From Tanytarsus gracilentus (Eukaryota > Arthropoda > Insecta > Diptera > Chironomidae), in contig JAXRKN010000043.1 of the NCBI GenBank assembly GCA_038502055.1, positions 4,650,001-4,714,000 on the forward strand: a stretch of 64,000 nt of DNA, read 5' to 3'. Numbering within the stretch: the stretch's first letter is position 1; each line of letters begins with the position of its first letter. The translations under genes and the position numbers were made by a program. Below, piece after piece: positions 43,859 through 58,800 of the stretch. Under the pieces are notes generated by a model, which was not told the DNA's origin, did not search any database, and saw nothing but the letters and a program-made list of their open reading frames with translations.

Positions 43859-46800
43859 ATGGCCGATGAAGAAGTTCTTTTCGATGACGTTTACGAGCTC
43901 TGCGAAGTTATTGGCAAGTGAGTACACAGCGCTTTGAAAATTGTGTGAAAATTTACTACAGATATTGCTCCATTGAGATTAATGAAAAAAAAATATAAAT
44001 TTCCTGTACATCAGCAGCAGACGTACTAAATAAATGAATATATTAAACTGAGCGAAGGTTGTTCCATACTTTCTTGTTAATTTTTTTTTCGTCGGCCGCG
44101 TGCTCACTGAAAGAAATTAAAAAGAAAATGAACTCGGCTGTTATTCCTTTTCGCATAGTAAACGAACACAAAGGTCTATTATTGAGATGACGACGATTTG
44201 TTTACAAAAGTCATCAAAATGAATTGTAAAATCAAGCCGGTATATAGATGAGCGCAACCTTGAGTTTGCAATATTTTTTTTTTGATTTTTTTCACGAGTA
44301 TTGGAGTAAACCGACAAAGTTTTTTAATCTCTCAAATTATGCATGGGATTATCATGAAAATTGCTTTTCTTTTCTTTAGGAAAGCCTAAAGGCCTTTAAA
44401 AATTTCATTACAAGAATGAAGTGCCAAGTGATGACGCCATTTGAAATATTTGTTTATTTTTTTAACGCTACAAACGTTTTTGTTCGCCCAAATAAATCAT
44501 TTTACACGCAAAAATAAATAAAGTGAACATCCCAGGAGAAACATTACAGCACGAATGTCATAGAAAAAGTTTTTAGATGGATGAGAACAAATTCTAAAAT
44601 TTAAAAATTAGTTTGTAAACTTTTTCAGACAAATAAAACCTTTTTAAATGTGAAATTTATTGAGTGAAGAGTTTTTAGTCAATTAGCAAGGGATTTTTAA
44701 GAGAAGGCGTTTAAAATGTCATTTAGATTTTTTTTTCATTAATGAGTTTGTACTAATTTCAAAAGTTAATTGCTTTCAAGAAAAAAAATCAATTTTTGTT
44801 TTTAAAAAGTTTTGAAGAAATTTAATTCAAGAAAAAATATTTAGTCTCTCGTTACAATAAAATCGTTTCATGCTAAAAGCTTATTTTCGTAAGCTCATGT
44901 TAATTACAAGATGAGAGAAAAAGATGAGGTCACATTGTGTTTACCTGCTAGGCTTAACTTTCGACTATGAGAGATAAAAAACCATAAAAACCATTTCAAC
45001 ATAAAACACATGGGACTGCACATTTATTTCTGGACGAAAACCAAATTAATTTTGCTGTTCTCGAGTCAAGGTCAATTGTTTTTTCTCCCTTTTTTCGGTC
45101 TTGACCAAAAGCAACATATTCAACCCTAATCTCGTATGGAAGTTTTATGGCATTGAATGGTTTACGAAAAAGTATCTAACAAATTAAAATAATAAATCGG
45201 TACTTTGAACTAAATTAGTCGTGAAATTATTCGGCTTACTAAAATTCCTACTATATAGACAAATTGAATTATAAATTTCTTCAATAAAAACATTTTTTGA
45301 TCACCTGCTTAAACAAAGCATGATAGCCTAAACATTTATATATTTAATTTGTAGCATTGGACTTTAGCTTTCTAATGGTAGTAAATTTTTTTGGCAACAA
45401 GCATGTTCAGGTCTTAAAAAACTGCTTTTACTGAAACCCCTATGATTTTTGACAAAGCAAATTCAGTTTTTTCATCAGTTATCCTTCAAAAGTATCTTGG
45501 AAAATTCTGAAAAAATTTTCAAGTGTTGGACTTAAATGTGGCTTCCTTTGAGTGAAGTTTTAAATTTTTCACAATGTCGGTTCCATAAGATCCAGTACCT
45601 TTTATAAAAATACAGTTTTGGGGTCCCACTGTACTTTTTGTGCGTCATATTTTGAATCTGACTTTAAATTCCAACTCCTTGATTAAATACCTATCCAGCA
45701 ATATACATATGTCATAGGTTATGCTTAGTTATCAGCCAAATCGAAGCCCATTATTGTCAACTGGATCTTTTTTCTCTCAGCGGAACCAACAATAATCAGC
45801 TGTACAGCAGAGCTCGATGAACTTTTTTCAAATTTTTTTTCAGATTCTGATTGAGCAAAGACAAAGAAATAGATATTGCCTTGCATGAATGCTTATTCAA
45901 TAACTGGAAATACGATTTTTCAGAGCCTAAAGTTTGAAAGTAGGAAATCACATCAAGTTTCTTCTTTTTCTACTCATTCTCAATACAAATTCTCTGAATG
46001 AACTAATGTTCGCTCTTCTTTAAACTTCGGGCTCTGAAAAATCGTATTTCCAGTTATTGAATAAGCATTCATGCAAGGCATTATCTGTTCCTTTGACTTT
46101 AATAAGTCAGAATCTGAAAAAAAAATTGAAAAAAGTTCATCCAGCTCTGCTGTACAGCTGATTATTGTTGGTTCCGCTGAGAGAAAAAAGATCCAGTTGA
46201 CAATAATGGGCTTCGATTTGGCTGATAACTAAGCATAACCTATGACATATGTATATTGCTGGATAGGTATTTAATCAAGGAGTTGGAATTTAAAGTCAGA
46301 TTCAAAATATGACGCACAAAAAGTACAGTGGGACCCCAAAACTGTATTTTTATAAAAGGTACTGGATCTTATGGAACCGACATTGTGAAAAATTTAAAAC
46401 TTCACTCAAAGGAAGCCACATTTAAGTCCAACACTTGAGAATTTTTTCAGAATTTTCCAAGATACTTTTGAAGGATAACTGATGAAAAAACTGAATTTGC
46501 TTTGTCAAAAATCATAGGGGTTTCAGTAAAAGCAGTTGTTTAAGACCTGAACATGCTTGTTGCCAAAAAATTTTACTACCATTAGAAAGCTAAAGTCCAA
46601 TGCTACAAATTAAATATATAAATGTTTAGGCTATCATGCTTTGTTTAAGCAGGTGATCAAAAAATGTTTTTATTGAAGAAATTTATAATTCAATTCGTCT
46701 ATATAGTACAGTCACAAAATTTCATATTTCTCCTTCAAACACTTCGCACGTTTTTATGTCATTTTTCTTTTTTTAATAATATAGTATTGCTTTTCCTGCA

Positions 46801-49800
46801 ATGTTTTCATCACGCGCCTCCCTTTTTTAATTTTCAAGGAAATTAAATTTGACATTCACGAGATGGATAATTGAATTTAAAAAGGAAAGCTTTGAAGAGG
46901 TTTACGCCTCAACCCTCACAAAAGATTAATTCTTTTTTCAGCGGGATTATTTTCTTTAATTTTCATGACTGAAATCAATTATTAATCTAAACAAACGACG
47001 ATGGTGATGACAAAAGACATCTTCAAACCTTTTATCATGTACCTTTTCTAAGAGAGGTTTTGAAATAAAAATTTTCTCCCCTAAAAAAATTTACATTACC
47101 ATAAATTATGTTCCAATTAAGAGTGGAGTAAAATTTAAATTTTTATATTCGTAATAAAAAATTTTACGGTGTAGAAAAAATTTTGTTTTGAAAAAAATAT
47201 GTTTGTGCAAAATATTCTGAAGAATTCTTTGAAATTCACATTGAAAGAAAATCCGTAAACAATCCAAATAAGAAATGTGAGTTGATTCAACTTTACCGAT
47301 AAACATTCCCACTCATGACGTATTGTCAACAAATATATACACAAGTTAGTGGATAAATGTGAAGAAAAAATGCCTGACAACAAATCAATTACGAAACAAA
47401 GCGAGATAAGGTGATTCTCGCCTCACTCATGTCTCAGATAAACTTTTCATTTTCTTTTATTCTGCTGATTAAGATGATATCTGTTACATAACGCAAACAT
47501 ACTGTGAGGGATGGATGAGGAAATGGCGGAGGAAGACAAATTTCACGAATGACAGTAATAAAAATAAGAATTAATGTCACTTTTCCATCCTTGTTTCTTT
47601 CAAACATTTCCTGCATCATTTAGCTCGATGAATAGGAGGGAATAAGAGATGGCAAAAGGCTTTTAATGATGAGCAGAAAGAGTGAAATAATATTAATGAA
47701 ATGAAGATGCCACGAGATGTGTTATTAAAATTCAAATACTTGACATTGTAAGAGTTTTCGAGTAGAGTAAATATTTTTTTTATCTTCTCACATTTATCGC
47801 TCCTTAAGTCAACACCTAAAAGAAAACATTTTTGCAGGTTTTACAACTTTAAGTCATGATACCGTAAACACCTACTCTCGAAATAATTTTGTCAGATACT
47901 TAGAAATTTAGAAGATCTCAAAATTTTAGTTTAAGAATGTCATGCAAATTTTTAAGCTAGATTTGACTTTTTTCATTTACCAAAATTGCTTGATCAACAA
48001 ATTTCACAAAGTACACACAAAAAAAATATTAAACGATTTTTTAGGCATGCCGGAGGCAATTATCGTGTCTGCTTTAGACAATAATTTTATGATGAATCAT
48101 GAAATCACTGCGGCATCAACAATATGAAAAATTTCCATAACAAATGAATAAAAGGATTCCATCCTACTTGAGAGCTCGCTGTGTAAGAAAATGAAAAATT
48201 TCTCGGCAGAAAAAAAATCCGACAAATTCCATTGTTCTGATGATATGCATGAGATATTTTTCATATTATTGAGGCGAAATCATAACGAAATATTTTTCTC
48301 ATTTCCGTCGTTTATGTCTTTTTTCATTCACCCGTCTCCAATATTTGAATGATGATGGGCATGAAAAAAGGTTGATGAAATAGATAGAAATGTGAAAGGT
48401 GAAATGGGAGAAAAATAAAGTTTTATTATTCACTGACGTTCTCTTAATTCATCCTGCCATCAGCACAACATGGAGGCCCGCAAACAAATCTGTATATGAA
48501 ACTTTAGTGCTGAATAAATTTTCCCTTCTCGAGAGTCGAGTGGCTTAAGATCTTGCATTGATCCTGATTTTTTTTGTGTGGTAAAATAAGATACAAAAGG
48601 GCAAAGTAATGCTTCTTCACGTTATACCATAAATCTCTGTCTGATAAATTGAAATTGTGCCACCGAGTAAGACTTAATCGCCGACTTAGACATTGATGTA
48701 AGTAAACAACTTTTTCAATGTAACAAAATTCTTTTTCTTCATGCTTTTTACTGTAGTTGAGACAAAGCCCATTTTAATGGCAACCTTGTCACTTTCATAA
48801 AATTCTTTATTATCCCCTGACACTCTCTAAGTCCTTCTTATTAATGTCAAATTGAAGAAGTTTCCACGGTCTTGAAATTATTAATCGTTCTGTCGAAACC
48901 ACCTGTGTGAAAATTTATTCATCTAATGGTCACTTTACTATGTCATTTAAGAAATGTTAAAATTATGTGAAATTAATTAAGCTTGGGATTCATCTAAGAT
49001 TAAACTTTAAGAAAGTTCATTAGAGGTTTATAAGGTGGAAATTGAATTTTCCGAGGGGGGTAAAGTGGATAACATTATTACATTAAGGAGTTTAAAGAAA
49101 TAAGAAACCCTAAGACATTAATAAAGTCTTACCATGAACGTTTGCATACTAATGACCCTAAGCAAAATTTTCAAATATACATTGGAGAAGCAAAAATTTA
49201 ATCACCGCACAGACTTCACTATGCTAATAATGCAAATTTCCCCGAACAAACCTTTTTCTTAAAGCAAAAAAGTATCTCGAGCTGAAATTTAATTAAAATT
49301 TATTCATATTGCATCACAAGCAATTCTCTCTGATACTTTTTTAACGATCTTTTTTTGTGATGATGAAATGTGTTAATTTAAACAAATTCAATCCTCAAAA
49401 TGATGTTTCACTTTTTATTATTTTTGTGTGTGTGGCATGTGAGTTTGCAATTGGCATCTCAACAAGGCAAGAGTGAATAAATGTGAAAATAATTGTTTAT
49501 TTCATGATTCAGTCGGAAAATATTTCTGTAATTCGTGCGCACAGATTGAAAAACGTTTTTCATTATGAAAATATGTAGGAAAACAATTTAATGCTAATTA
49601 AGTTCAATTTTGGGAATTTATTGGAAACATTTTTGTTCGTTGATCTAAAATTTTTGCTCTTTAACGTACGAGTGAGTTTAATGAATAGGTGAAATAATTC
49701 GATGAGGAGGTGGAGATGGGTTGTAAAAAATTAGATTCTAACCTTTCATTTGAAGTGAAAAATTGTGGCTTCATTTGATATTTGGACTGTGAAATTTTCT

Positions 49801-52800
49801 ATGGTTTTTTAAAAGAATGTTTTTGATGATTAAATTACAGGTTAAAACTTTTTCACGACTCACAACTTTTGAATCGAGTGCGGGCATCGCTTTGTGTCGA
49901 GATATAAATTAATGACTGACTCATGACAGATAAGAATATAATGCGGTTTTACGAACATGGCTTTTCAATTCATGACACGAGTTGTAAGATTTCACAGAGA
50001 GTGACTGCGATTTTTTTGCTTGCTCCCTCTCTGCGAATATACTAAATTCGAGGCACGAGCAATACCGACAAACATTCCGCGTTCTGAACCGAGGAGTGAA
50101 ACGTGTAAAAGAGAAGTTACACTTATAAAGGCGTGCGCATGAAAAAAAAGAGAATTTCATACACCGGATTCAATGAAAGGCAAAATAACGATCATAATGT
50201 ACATGCATGAGGTATCCTGTATCCTCTCGTCATGGAGTAATATGAGACAGTATTTTTCTCTCCTTGACTGTTGCTCCTCGATTTATTCATACGAATATTT
50301 TCTGCATTGTTGATGTAATTCATGATGACAGACTGAATTACCATTTTTACATGTGAACCGACTTCTGTTCGCTGTTTGTGAATTCAATAAATTTTCATAA
50401 CCTGAATTGACATAGCATCATGGTGCGAATAGGGGATCAATTTGTGTTTAATCAACTGAGCATAAAAAAGCTTTACTACTTTAATTGATTATTCTCGTAT
50501 TAAGCTTTTATAAAATTTGCAGTATTTAAATTTCCAACTGATATGGTAAAAATTCTAGACACAAATAATTTATGTGAATTACAATTTTACATTTTATTTT
50601 ATAACATAGAATTTCCACTTATGTAATTTCACCTGCAATGCAGGAAAAGTGAACCTAATTTATCAGCACGCTTTCATCCTTCCTTCTCACCGCTATTCAA
50701 ACAAAAATTTTAAATGCAAACAATAAGAAGTGGAAGAAAAAATGTACGAAGTTAATTTGCGAAAATATTCTTACACAAATGTTGAAAGGAAAACTCAAAT
50801 CGACAGATGAGAGGAACGTGCAAACGATTTTTAAAAAAGATACATATCAATGAAGTTTGAAATGTAAAGCATACACTTTCAACCGCACATACTCACTCAA
50901 AATTCAAAGGCAATTTCAAATTCAATGTGAGGCAGGAAATTTTCTTTTTTTCGTTTGCTTTACACGCAAGCTTTCATTTTATGTGGCGCGTATGGAATTC
51001 AATTTGTCTGATCGATGACAAAAGCTTTCACGTTTAAAAATGAGGTAATAGCAAGAATGAGATGGGTTGAAGAATTCGCGAAAAAATTTCATAGGTATTT
51101 TAAGCCTAAAATTTTTGGGTATGCAAAGAGGAAAAATTTTTAGGTGATTGAACTTTTTCATTCAATTATTTTGTTAAAATTTATTTTATAATTTGATTTT
51201 CTGAATAAATTCCTCACATAAAATTTTTTATTCTGAAGCCCTTCAGAAATTTTCTATTATTTAATTATCCTCAATTCGCTGTCACTGAAGCTTCATAAAA
51301 TCTCCGAACATTGCAAAAGAGTAAAATGAGTATTGAATTATTCTTTGCTGTCAAATGTAATGAGAAAAATAATTTATCACGAAATAAACTCAAAAAGGAA
51401 TATTTTATTGTTGAAGAAATGAAAATAATCGCATGCATTTATCTTGTTATCACTTGGCTACATGAAAAAAAGTAAATTAACTGAATGAAGCTAGTTAGAC
51501 ACGAGAACAAATTTTTTTGTAATCAACTACATTGGAGCAATGCTGGAAAAATATTTTACTTGCTCATTTAAAATTTTCTTTTCATGCTTTACAAATTAAT
51601 TCAAACTTTTCCGTCATGTTCTGTTAATTCGCAGGGGTCCTTTTTCTATTGTACGAAGATGTATTCATCGAGAGTCTGGACAGCAGTTTGCTGTTAAAAT
51701 TGTAGACGTTGCCAAATTTACTGCAAGCCCTGGACTGAGTACTTCGGGTAAGATTGAACACTGTTTTTTTGCAATCATTAAATGTAATCTAGGAGAGAGC
51801 TATCTAATGATGAGGAAGATTATCGATTTTTTTCTAAATCAGCAAAAGCGTTAAGAACATAACTTTGAAATAAATGAAGTCATTAGTCACGCTCTCACTA
51901 CAATAATCGCAAGGGGAATTGAAAGAAGTTTTTTAATAAGGATTTGTTCGTTAAGTTTGTGGCTCAAGATTATTGAACACTTTTCCAAACACATTTGATG
52001 AACCTTCGTTCTAAACAATCCCTTATAACTACCCCATTTATTAATTATTTATGGCATCATCTAAAATTCTCGATGAATGCAAAAATTTATTATCGAATCA
52101 AGCGAGCAAGTGACGAAAATTTAAAAGTTTTCATATTAAAAAGTTTTTGCTAAAAAGTTGGAGGGAGATGTCTTAAAACTATAAACTTGCTGCAGAAGTT
52201 GTCAAAATTAAAAGAAATACGAGCGAAGATTTCATTTCATGACGTAATTCTTCTCATTCTCTTTCACATCCTTTTCAAAAACTCTCGTTGTTATCTCAAT
52301 CTCTCTTACAAATTACTTGAAAAAATTGTTTGCAAGCACACTTCATTGAAATTCGATCTACTTAGTTACAAACGAGGAATGAGCTTTTACTTTTTTTGTT
52401 TTGGGAAGAATATTTGAAATTCGTTCAATCCAAAATGTGCAAAGTCATTATTATTAATGGCAATGACAACACTCCTCTAACGTGTTATTTAAAAGGGGTT
52501 GATTTAAAAGTTGATGAGAAATTTATAATTAATAAATTTTAAATTATTTAAAATTTAATCGTCGCTACGTAACTTAATTTCCACCCCCATAAATGTGAAA
52601 ATTTAAATGATGATAATTTAATTTGAGCGCTCATAGTGATGCAAACACAAATTATATTAAATCATATGACATTCATCTTTTAGATTGTTATGACATGCAA
52701 TAAGAGATGAAATTTTAATACTTCCAAACATGTATGAGAGTTTTAAACATAAAAGTTGCGGTTAAAATTTATGCCACAAAATAAAATCTTCTCTCTTAAT

Positions 52801-55800
52801 GTACTTGTCTATGATGATAACGACGGCGAATAACGAGCTCCATTAAATTGGATCAGTTTCTAAAAAGTTCAATAGAAAAGCTATTGACTCTGCTCGTTCA
52901 GTGCACACATCGATAATAATGCTTTTTGAGGCGCATAGAGTTTGAATATGAACTTGTCGATAAGAGAGGTTGCTACAGTGTCATGTGAACATCATTGATC
53001 CAAAAAGTGTCTTTTAAAGTCATACAAGGGTTAAAAATTTTATCCAATTTTTTCTTTATAATTTCAAAGTTTTCTTCTTGAAGTTGAATGTAGTGCCATA
53101 ATATAATGATCATAACACTTCTTCTCAATTTCATGTTCATGGGAATGAAAATTGGGACTGATATGAATGTGGGATGATTATGAAGAAAGAAAAGATGTCA
53201 AATATCTACATAGGATGAATACAAAGTATTTTCATTTCCTTTGTCTCCTCTTTATCTCGTTTCCTTTTTTATAACTTGACATTGAGACCTTTTCTCATGA
53301 TGTATGAGCTTTTTACAAGATCAAGTTATGACGATGACGTAAAAATTCAGCCAATCACTCCATGCTATTGTTAAAAGATTTGTTGCCCATAAGAATATAG
53401 CTCCAAGGATTATTTTTCTTTATTGCGAAAATTTATAACAAATTTATCGAAATTTTATTATCTTCTTCTTTATAGACTTAAAACGTGAGGTTAGTATTTT
53501 TGCTTATGAGATAAATTTAACGGCTAAAATTTAAAATTATATTTATTTTTAACTGCTAAATTTGTCAAAACTCACAGAATAATTTTACATGAATCTTTCT
53601 AATTATTCTGTTTGAAGCGCACGCAGCAATTAAAAATTCAAAACCTAATAAAATTTTCTCTTTAATTAGGCGACAATATGTCACATGCTCAAACATCCAC
53701 ATATTGTGGAGTTGCTCGAAACATACAGCTCCGAAGGAATGCTTTACATGGTATTCGAATTGTAAGTATTTGTCTTTTTCCCTTGATGAATTCTCAAGCA
53801 GTTGGATGTATATAATTTTACTTGTGAAAAGAAAAGTAAACACCAGAATATCGAAGAGAGTGGTGTTGACATTGAGAAAGCGAGCGATGATGTAATAAAA
53901 TGTTTTTAAAACTTTTTTCTAAATTCATTAAAGCGTGAAGATGAGCACAAGGATATGCTTGTGTAAAAAATAAAAATGAATGCGATACATGTTTCTTTTC
54001 TTAAGTTGAGTGCCGAAAAAAAAATTCTCAAACATTATTTACATTCTTCTCCCTCACTCTGATGAAGTGTGAATGATGCTTGTTGCTGCCTGTTATGTTA
54101 TTAATGACGACAAAGTTTTCTTTACTCCATTGTTTGCGCTCAACATAAAATTTACCCTCTTACAAATATTTAACATGCTTAAATATCTTTTCGCCTTCGT
54201 GTTTTTTCCTTTTTGTTGAGCTCAAACAAAATATCCCAAAATTTGAACATGAGAATTTTTTAAAATTGCCGAGACCTATACATATTTAATATTTAATCCT
54301 CCATGCAGTCTTTGTGTTTTTGCATCAATGTTGACATGAAAAAACTGAAACTTTTGCCGTCCTGTTTTATCATAAATGAATAAACATTCAAAGTGTATTG
54401 AATTTAAAATTTTGAATCTTAGAAATCTTTTTAAAGTAAATTTACCTAAAAAACTTTAAAGTGGTTAAACATCCAGGAAACTAAGCATAAATTCTCGTTT
54501 CCGAAAATAGTTGCCAATCCTCGATTTTCTCTCCCATGTGCATCCTTCTGATTTTGATAATCCTTATATGGAGTAGGTTAGTGTCATTTTGCGGTTTCAT
54601 AGAGTGAAAATTTTTTGTTGAATATTGTATGAACATTTTGCAGAGCTTCACTCTGCAGGCAGAGAAAATGTGAATATTTACAGAGACAGAGATAGTGACG
54701 CTTTTTGCCGCTAAGCTACACTTGCATTCACTCCATTATTGTATGACTTAATCTCATTATAGTTTCAACATTACGTTGTTCGTTGATGTTTAAACTTTAT
54801 TGAAAATTCGTTGGCAACACAATGATCATTAATAATTTAATGTGAATTCGTTTAAGCTAAATTTAATTCGCGATGAATGTCAATGAGGTGTAGTTTACTT
54901 TAGGCGTTTTGTCATCGACAACCTCTCACACTGCTTGAAAATTCATTAAAAATTTACTCAAACTCCAAAAAATTAATTGCTTTTGTTTTCCGGTCACTTT
55001 CTCATTTCAGCATGGAAGGTTCAGATTTGTGCTTTGAAATTGTACGGAGAGCAACGGATGGATTTGTCTATAGCGAGGCTGTAGCATGGTGAGCAACTAG
55101 TTTTTCAGACATATTACTAAAAAATTCTAACTTTGTTAACTTTTTTCTCTCTCTCTCTAAAGTCACTACATGCGACAAATTCTCGAGGCAATTCGCTATT
55201 GTCATGAAAATGACATCATACATCGAGATGTGAGACCCGCATGCTCGCTTCTAGCCACCACAGACAACTCGGCACCCGTAAAATTAGCCGGCTTCGGTTC
55301 ATCCATTCAATTACCGAGCGGAAGAGAAACGGTCGATATTCATGGTAAGTTCTCGTTACCATCTCAGTTTCCTTCCTCTATACATATACGATTCATAAAA
55401 TATGGCATTCCTGCAATAACATTAATCATCATGCATATGTACTATTTTTTATTCGTAAGACCCACCCTCCATATTCACTCGCTCACTGAACAGTTTTTAA
55501 TTTTATTTAATCTACGTGGATTTTTCCATATATCGCTCTACCGTTAGATATCTGTAGACTATTGAAATATAAATGTTTAGTTAGCAGTGATTCACGTATA
55601 AGTTTTCTCTCATTGTATTATATAAAAAGAACGTACGATAGAATGGAAGGTAAAGAGATAAAACTCAGGAAGTTTAGAACAAAAAAATTTCCTCGCTGTA
55701 AAATATTTGAAGAGGAAATAATCTTAATTAATTAACAAGGAAGTTTTGAATGGAAGAAATTTTAATGAGGTTATTAAAGCTTCTAAGCGGAAGAATACCT

Positions 55801-58800
55801 AAACGAGATGAACATTCAATTTTATCGGTAAGCTCTTGATTGATCATCACGTTTAGCATTCTCTCTAAATCTTAAGATGCGACCATTAGCTTTCATAGTA
55901 CTTACTCTTTCGATGGAATTCACTCGTAAAAGAAATATTTCTCTAATTTATTACCCTTCTTCCATTATGTTGGGTTCCCTTTTTATTGAGGATCGTATTT
56001 ACATCTCAACCCGTATATATATGTTATTCATGTGTATTTATCATAGGAAAGTACCTCGTGGATTTGATTAAGATGACAGTTTGATGGAGAACATTAAGGG
56101 TTCGAGCATAACTTTTGATGCAATGAATTCGACCCATTTCTTGAAAGGGTAAACTGTAAAATCCAGGAGTTTTTTAAATACATTTGAATTTAAAATGCTA
56201 TGAATGTAAAATATTTAAACTTCCAGGAATAAATTTCAATTTGCAAGAATGAATTTTTACAGAGCTGTAAGAAATGCTTCCATCATCATTCTGAAAAGAA
56301 AAATCATATTTTAATATTTATGTAGTTGGTGAAAAAACATCCATCCTTCCATGAAATCACAACCTTCCGTCAACATTTGTATAACATCATGGTTTTATTT
56401 GTTATGCTTTTCAATACCGTAAAATTGCGGATTCGTACATTAAAATGTTTAAAAAAATTAAGGTTGATTGTCCGCAAATCAAATCTTAATTTGAGCTTAA
56501 ATTGTTCAGTTGGGAAATAAAAATTTATTTTCTCTAGTTAAAAAGCTTTTCTATCGCGTCACACGATTCACTAGAGTCGAAGATGGGAAAGTAAATAAAA
56601 GAAAAAGATTTTTATGACACAATTAAGGAGTGTAATTACCTAAAGTTCGTAAAGTTTCGTGAAATTGACCAATTTGACTTTAAACAGATGCTACCGAGGA
56701 AAAGAGATTCTTGTGATGAAGTTTATTTCATCAAACTTATTTTTTCCAATTATCTTACGAAGGTTTCATAAACTTTTATTTATTCAAAAATATTTATTCG
56801 CACACTGCACAATATTCATATTAAAATGTATATTTTTTCCTGATAATTTGAGCTTTAATTAAATTTTTTATCTCATCTGAGTTGTGGGCTCAAAACTTTG
56901 TAATTAAATTTTTTTTATGCAACATAAAACCACACAAAAAATCAACTGTAACATGAAGAATTTTCAATTACTCTCTTTTTCCTCCCCTCGAACCAATTTG
57001 TGTGATATTTTTACGCTCAACAGATCGGAGCGAAATGCATCGACATAAATTGAGTCCACGTGGAAAGCTTTATTTGAAAACTGATGCAGAGGGTAAGCAC
57101 AAAAAATTGTTGACAACAAATGTGTGTGAGTGTTCTTTTTTTCGTTATCGATGTTTTTGCAGTTTTTGTTGCACTAACGCGACGTTACATTTTATTTCTT
57201 TCACAATTCATTTTCAAGCTTCACTCTCGCAAATTAAATTCAAATTTGCACCATTTCGTGTTGCGTCAATGAAAATATTTTTTTTGTACTTTTTCCTTTT
57301 CAATTTGAAAAATTATTTAAATTTTTTTCTCGAGCGCTTTTTGTCATTCTTCAAACATAAATTCATAAAAGGTAATTGAAAATTGATTGAAATGCGTACA
57401 AAAAGTCTGAATTAAACGCTTAAGGTAGAATTCATGCTCAAATGAGTTTAGAGAGAAGTAAGAAAATCAATTGCTAAACTACATCCATTGCAAAAGCTTT
57501 TAAAACTTTTCAGTGCGCTGAATTTAACCACATAAATTTTGGAATGTGTCTTACGCTTAATGAAAAAGTTTTAGCTCGAACTTTTTTGCGTTTAATATCG
57601 ATAAAAAGTTTCTTAATGTTCAAGAAATATTGGGATTGATTGAAATCATTACGAGAAGAGATTCTTGTAAGCTTAAAATTTTTCCTGAGGGTGAGAAAAA
57701 TTAAATATTTATTTAAGTAGTTTTTATCCGATTAATTTTGATGATTTAAATGTTTAAGGATTACTCTAGGAGTATCTAGAAAAGTTTGTCTTGAACATCT
57801 CTCCACCCTCAATATTAAATTCTTTAGTATATGATTCGCACTCCAAAAATTATTACCCTCACACTTTGAATTTTGACCCTAATTTTCAGCTTTTAAAAGT
57901 TACACCATCATAAATCTGTGAAAGATGAAAAATATAATTTTTCAACAAAATCTCAGACCGGAAGTTTAGGATGTATGCGAACCATTTTTGGCACAATTTC
58001 GAAAAGTTTTTTTTATACACACAAAACGTGTTTATTGCTCGCATAAAAATAATTTCCATCATTTAAAAGTGTTTTAAATTAGCAAAGATTAATTAAATTT
58101 AGAGATGAAGAAAAAAATCTTTATTTGTAAAAGCTCTTAATAAAATTAACTTGTAATATAATGAAAATGTTTTCTAAAAGCTACGTGGGGTCGCCTAAGT
58201 CTCTTAATATAATGTGATTCAGGAAATCTTTTGAAATTTATTGGGCGAAAATAGGCGGTTTTTCTTTAAGCAAAGGCAATTTGTAGATAGAGTTTCATGC
58301 AAAGCATCCTCGACATCGTGCTCATTCTATTTTCGAGACCAGCCTTCAGCAATAAATCTTCAAAACGTCATGTGTACACAAAGGATGGCAAACATGCCGC
58401 ATAATTGCATGTTAACGGCAACATCTGGCCATAATCTCCAGTCTCAATCAGCGTGCAGAAAAATCTTTTTGAGCAACAATAAAAAAAAGTTTATAAACTT
58501 TCGGACACTTTATAAAGTCATTTTGAAGATAAATATTGGAAAGTTATGCCTAATGACTTAATATTTTCCGGACGAGTAAAGAAAAGGACGCGTGAAAAAG
58601 GGGGAGAACATTTTTTTCTCCGAAAATGGAACCTTTCAATCATGATTAAATTCAAGCATCTTACACAAAATTTTTTTGTATGGCTTTACAATGTACCTTT
58701 TTTGTTCGTTAGTTGTGTTACTTTTAAGCAAATTTAATTATCATTTTTTTGTGAGTTTATGTGGTTGTTTTTACAGTCTCTTACCATTGTTTCCTTTACC

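Larger units (their letters stand above)
45249..46708. mobile_element. Foldback/MITE-like element with 679-bp inverted repeats
   Basis: The left arm (45249-45927) and right arm (46030-46708) are reverse complements of equal length, separated by a 102-bp spacer. I found few differences over most of their length, for example a single A/G change in the outer tens of bases. There is a more diverged patch of about 20 bp near the spacer (around 45852-45880 against 46078-46106). The outer ends read TA-CTATATAGAC and GTC-TATATAG-TA, so the element may be flanked by a duplicated TA, as for Tc1/mariner-related elements. There is no long ORF and no transposase, so it would be non-autonomous. High arm similarity suggests recent insertion or gene conversion between arms. 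Confidence 0.85.
43918..51634 (+). other. CASK intron 1 (7.7 kb)
   Basis: By far the largest gap between exons in the window. It contains the 1.46-kb inverted-repeat element at 45249-46708. The rest is AT-rich, with no convincing gene. Large first introns often carry enhancers, but none can be named here. Confidence 0.7.

Noticed and set aside
58241..58561. A 106-codon ORF in CASK intron 6
   Set aside because: It has no matching splice phase to the flanking CASK exons, no known domain, and uneven composition.
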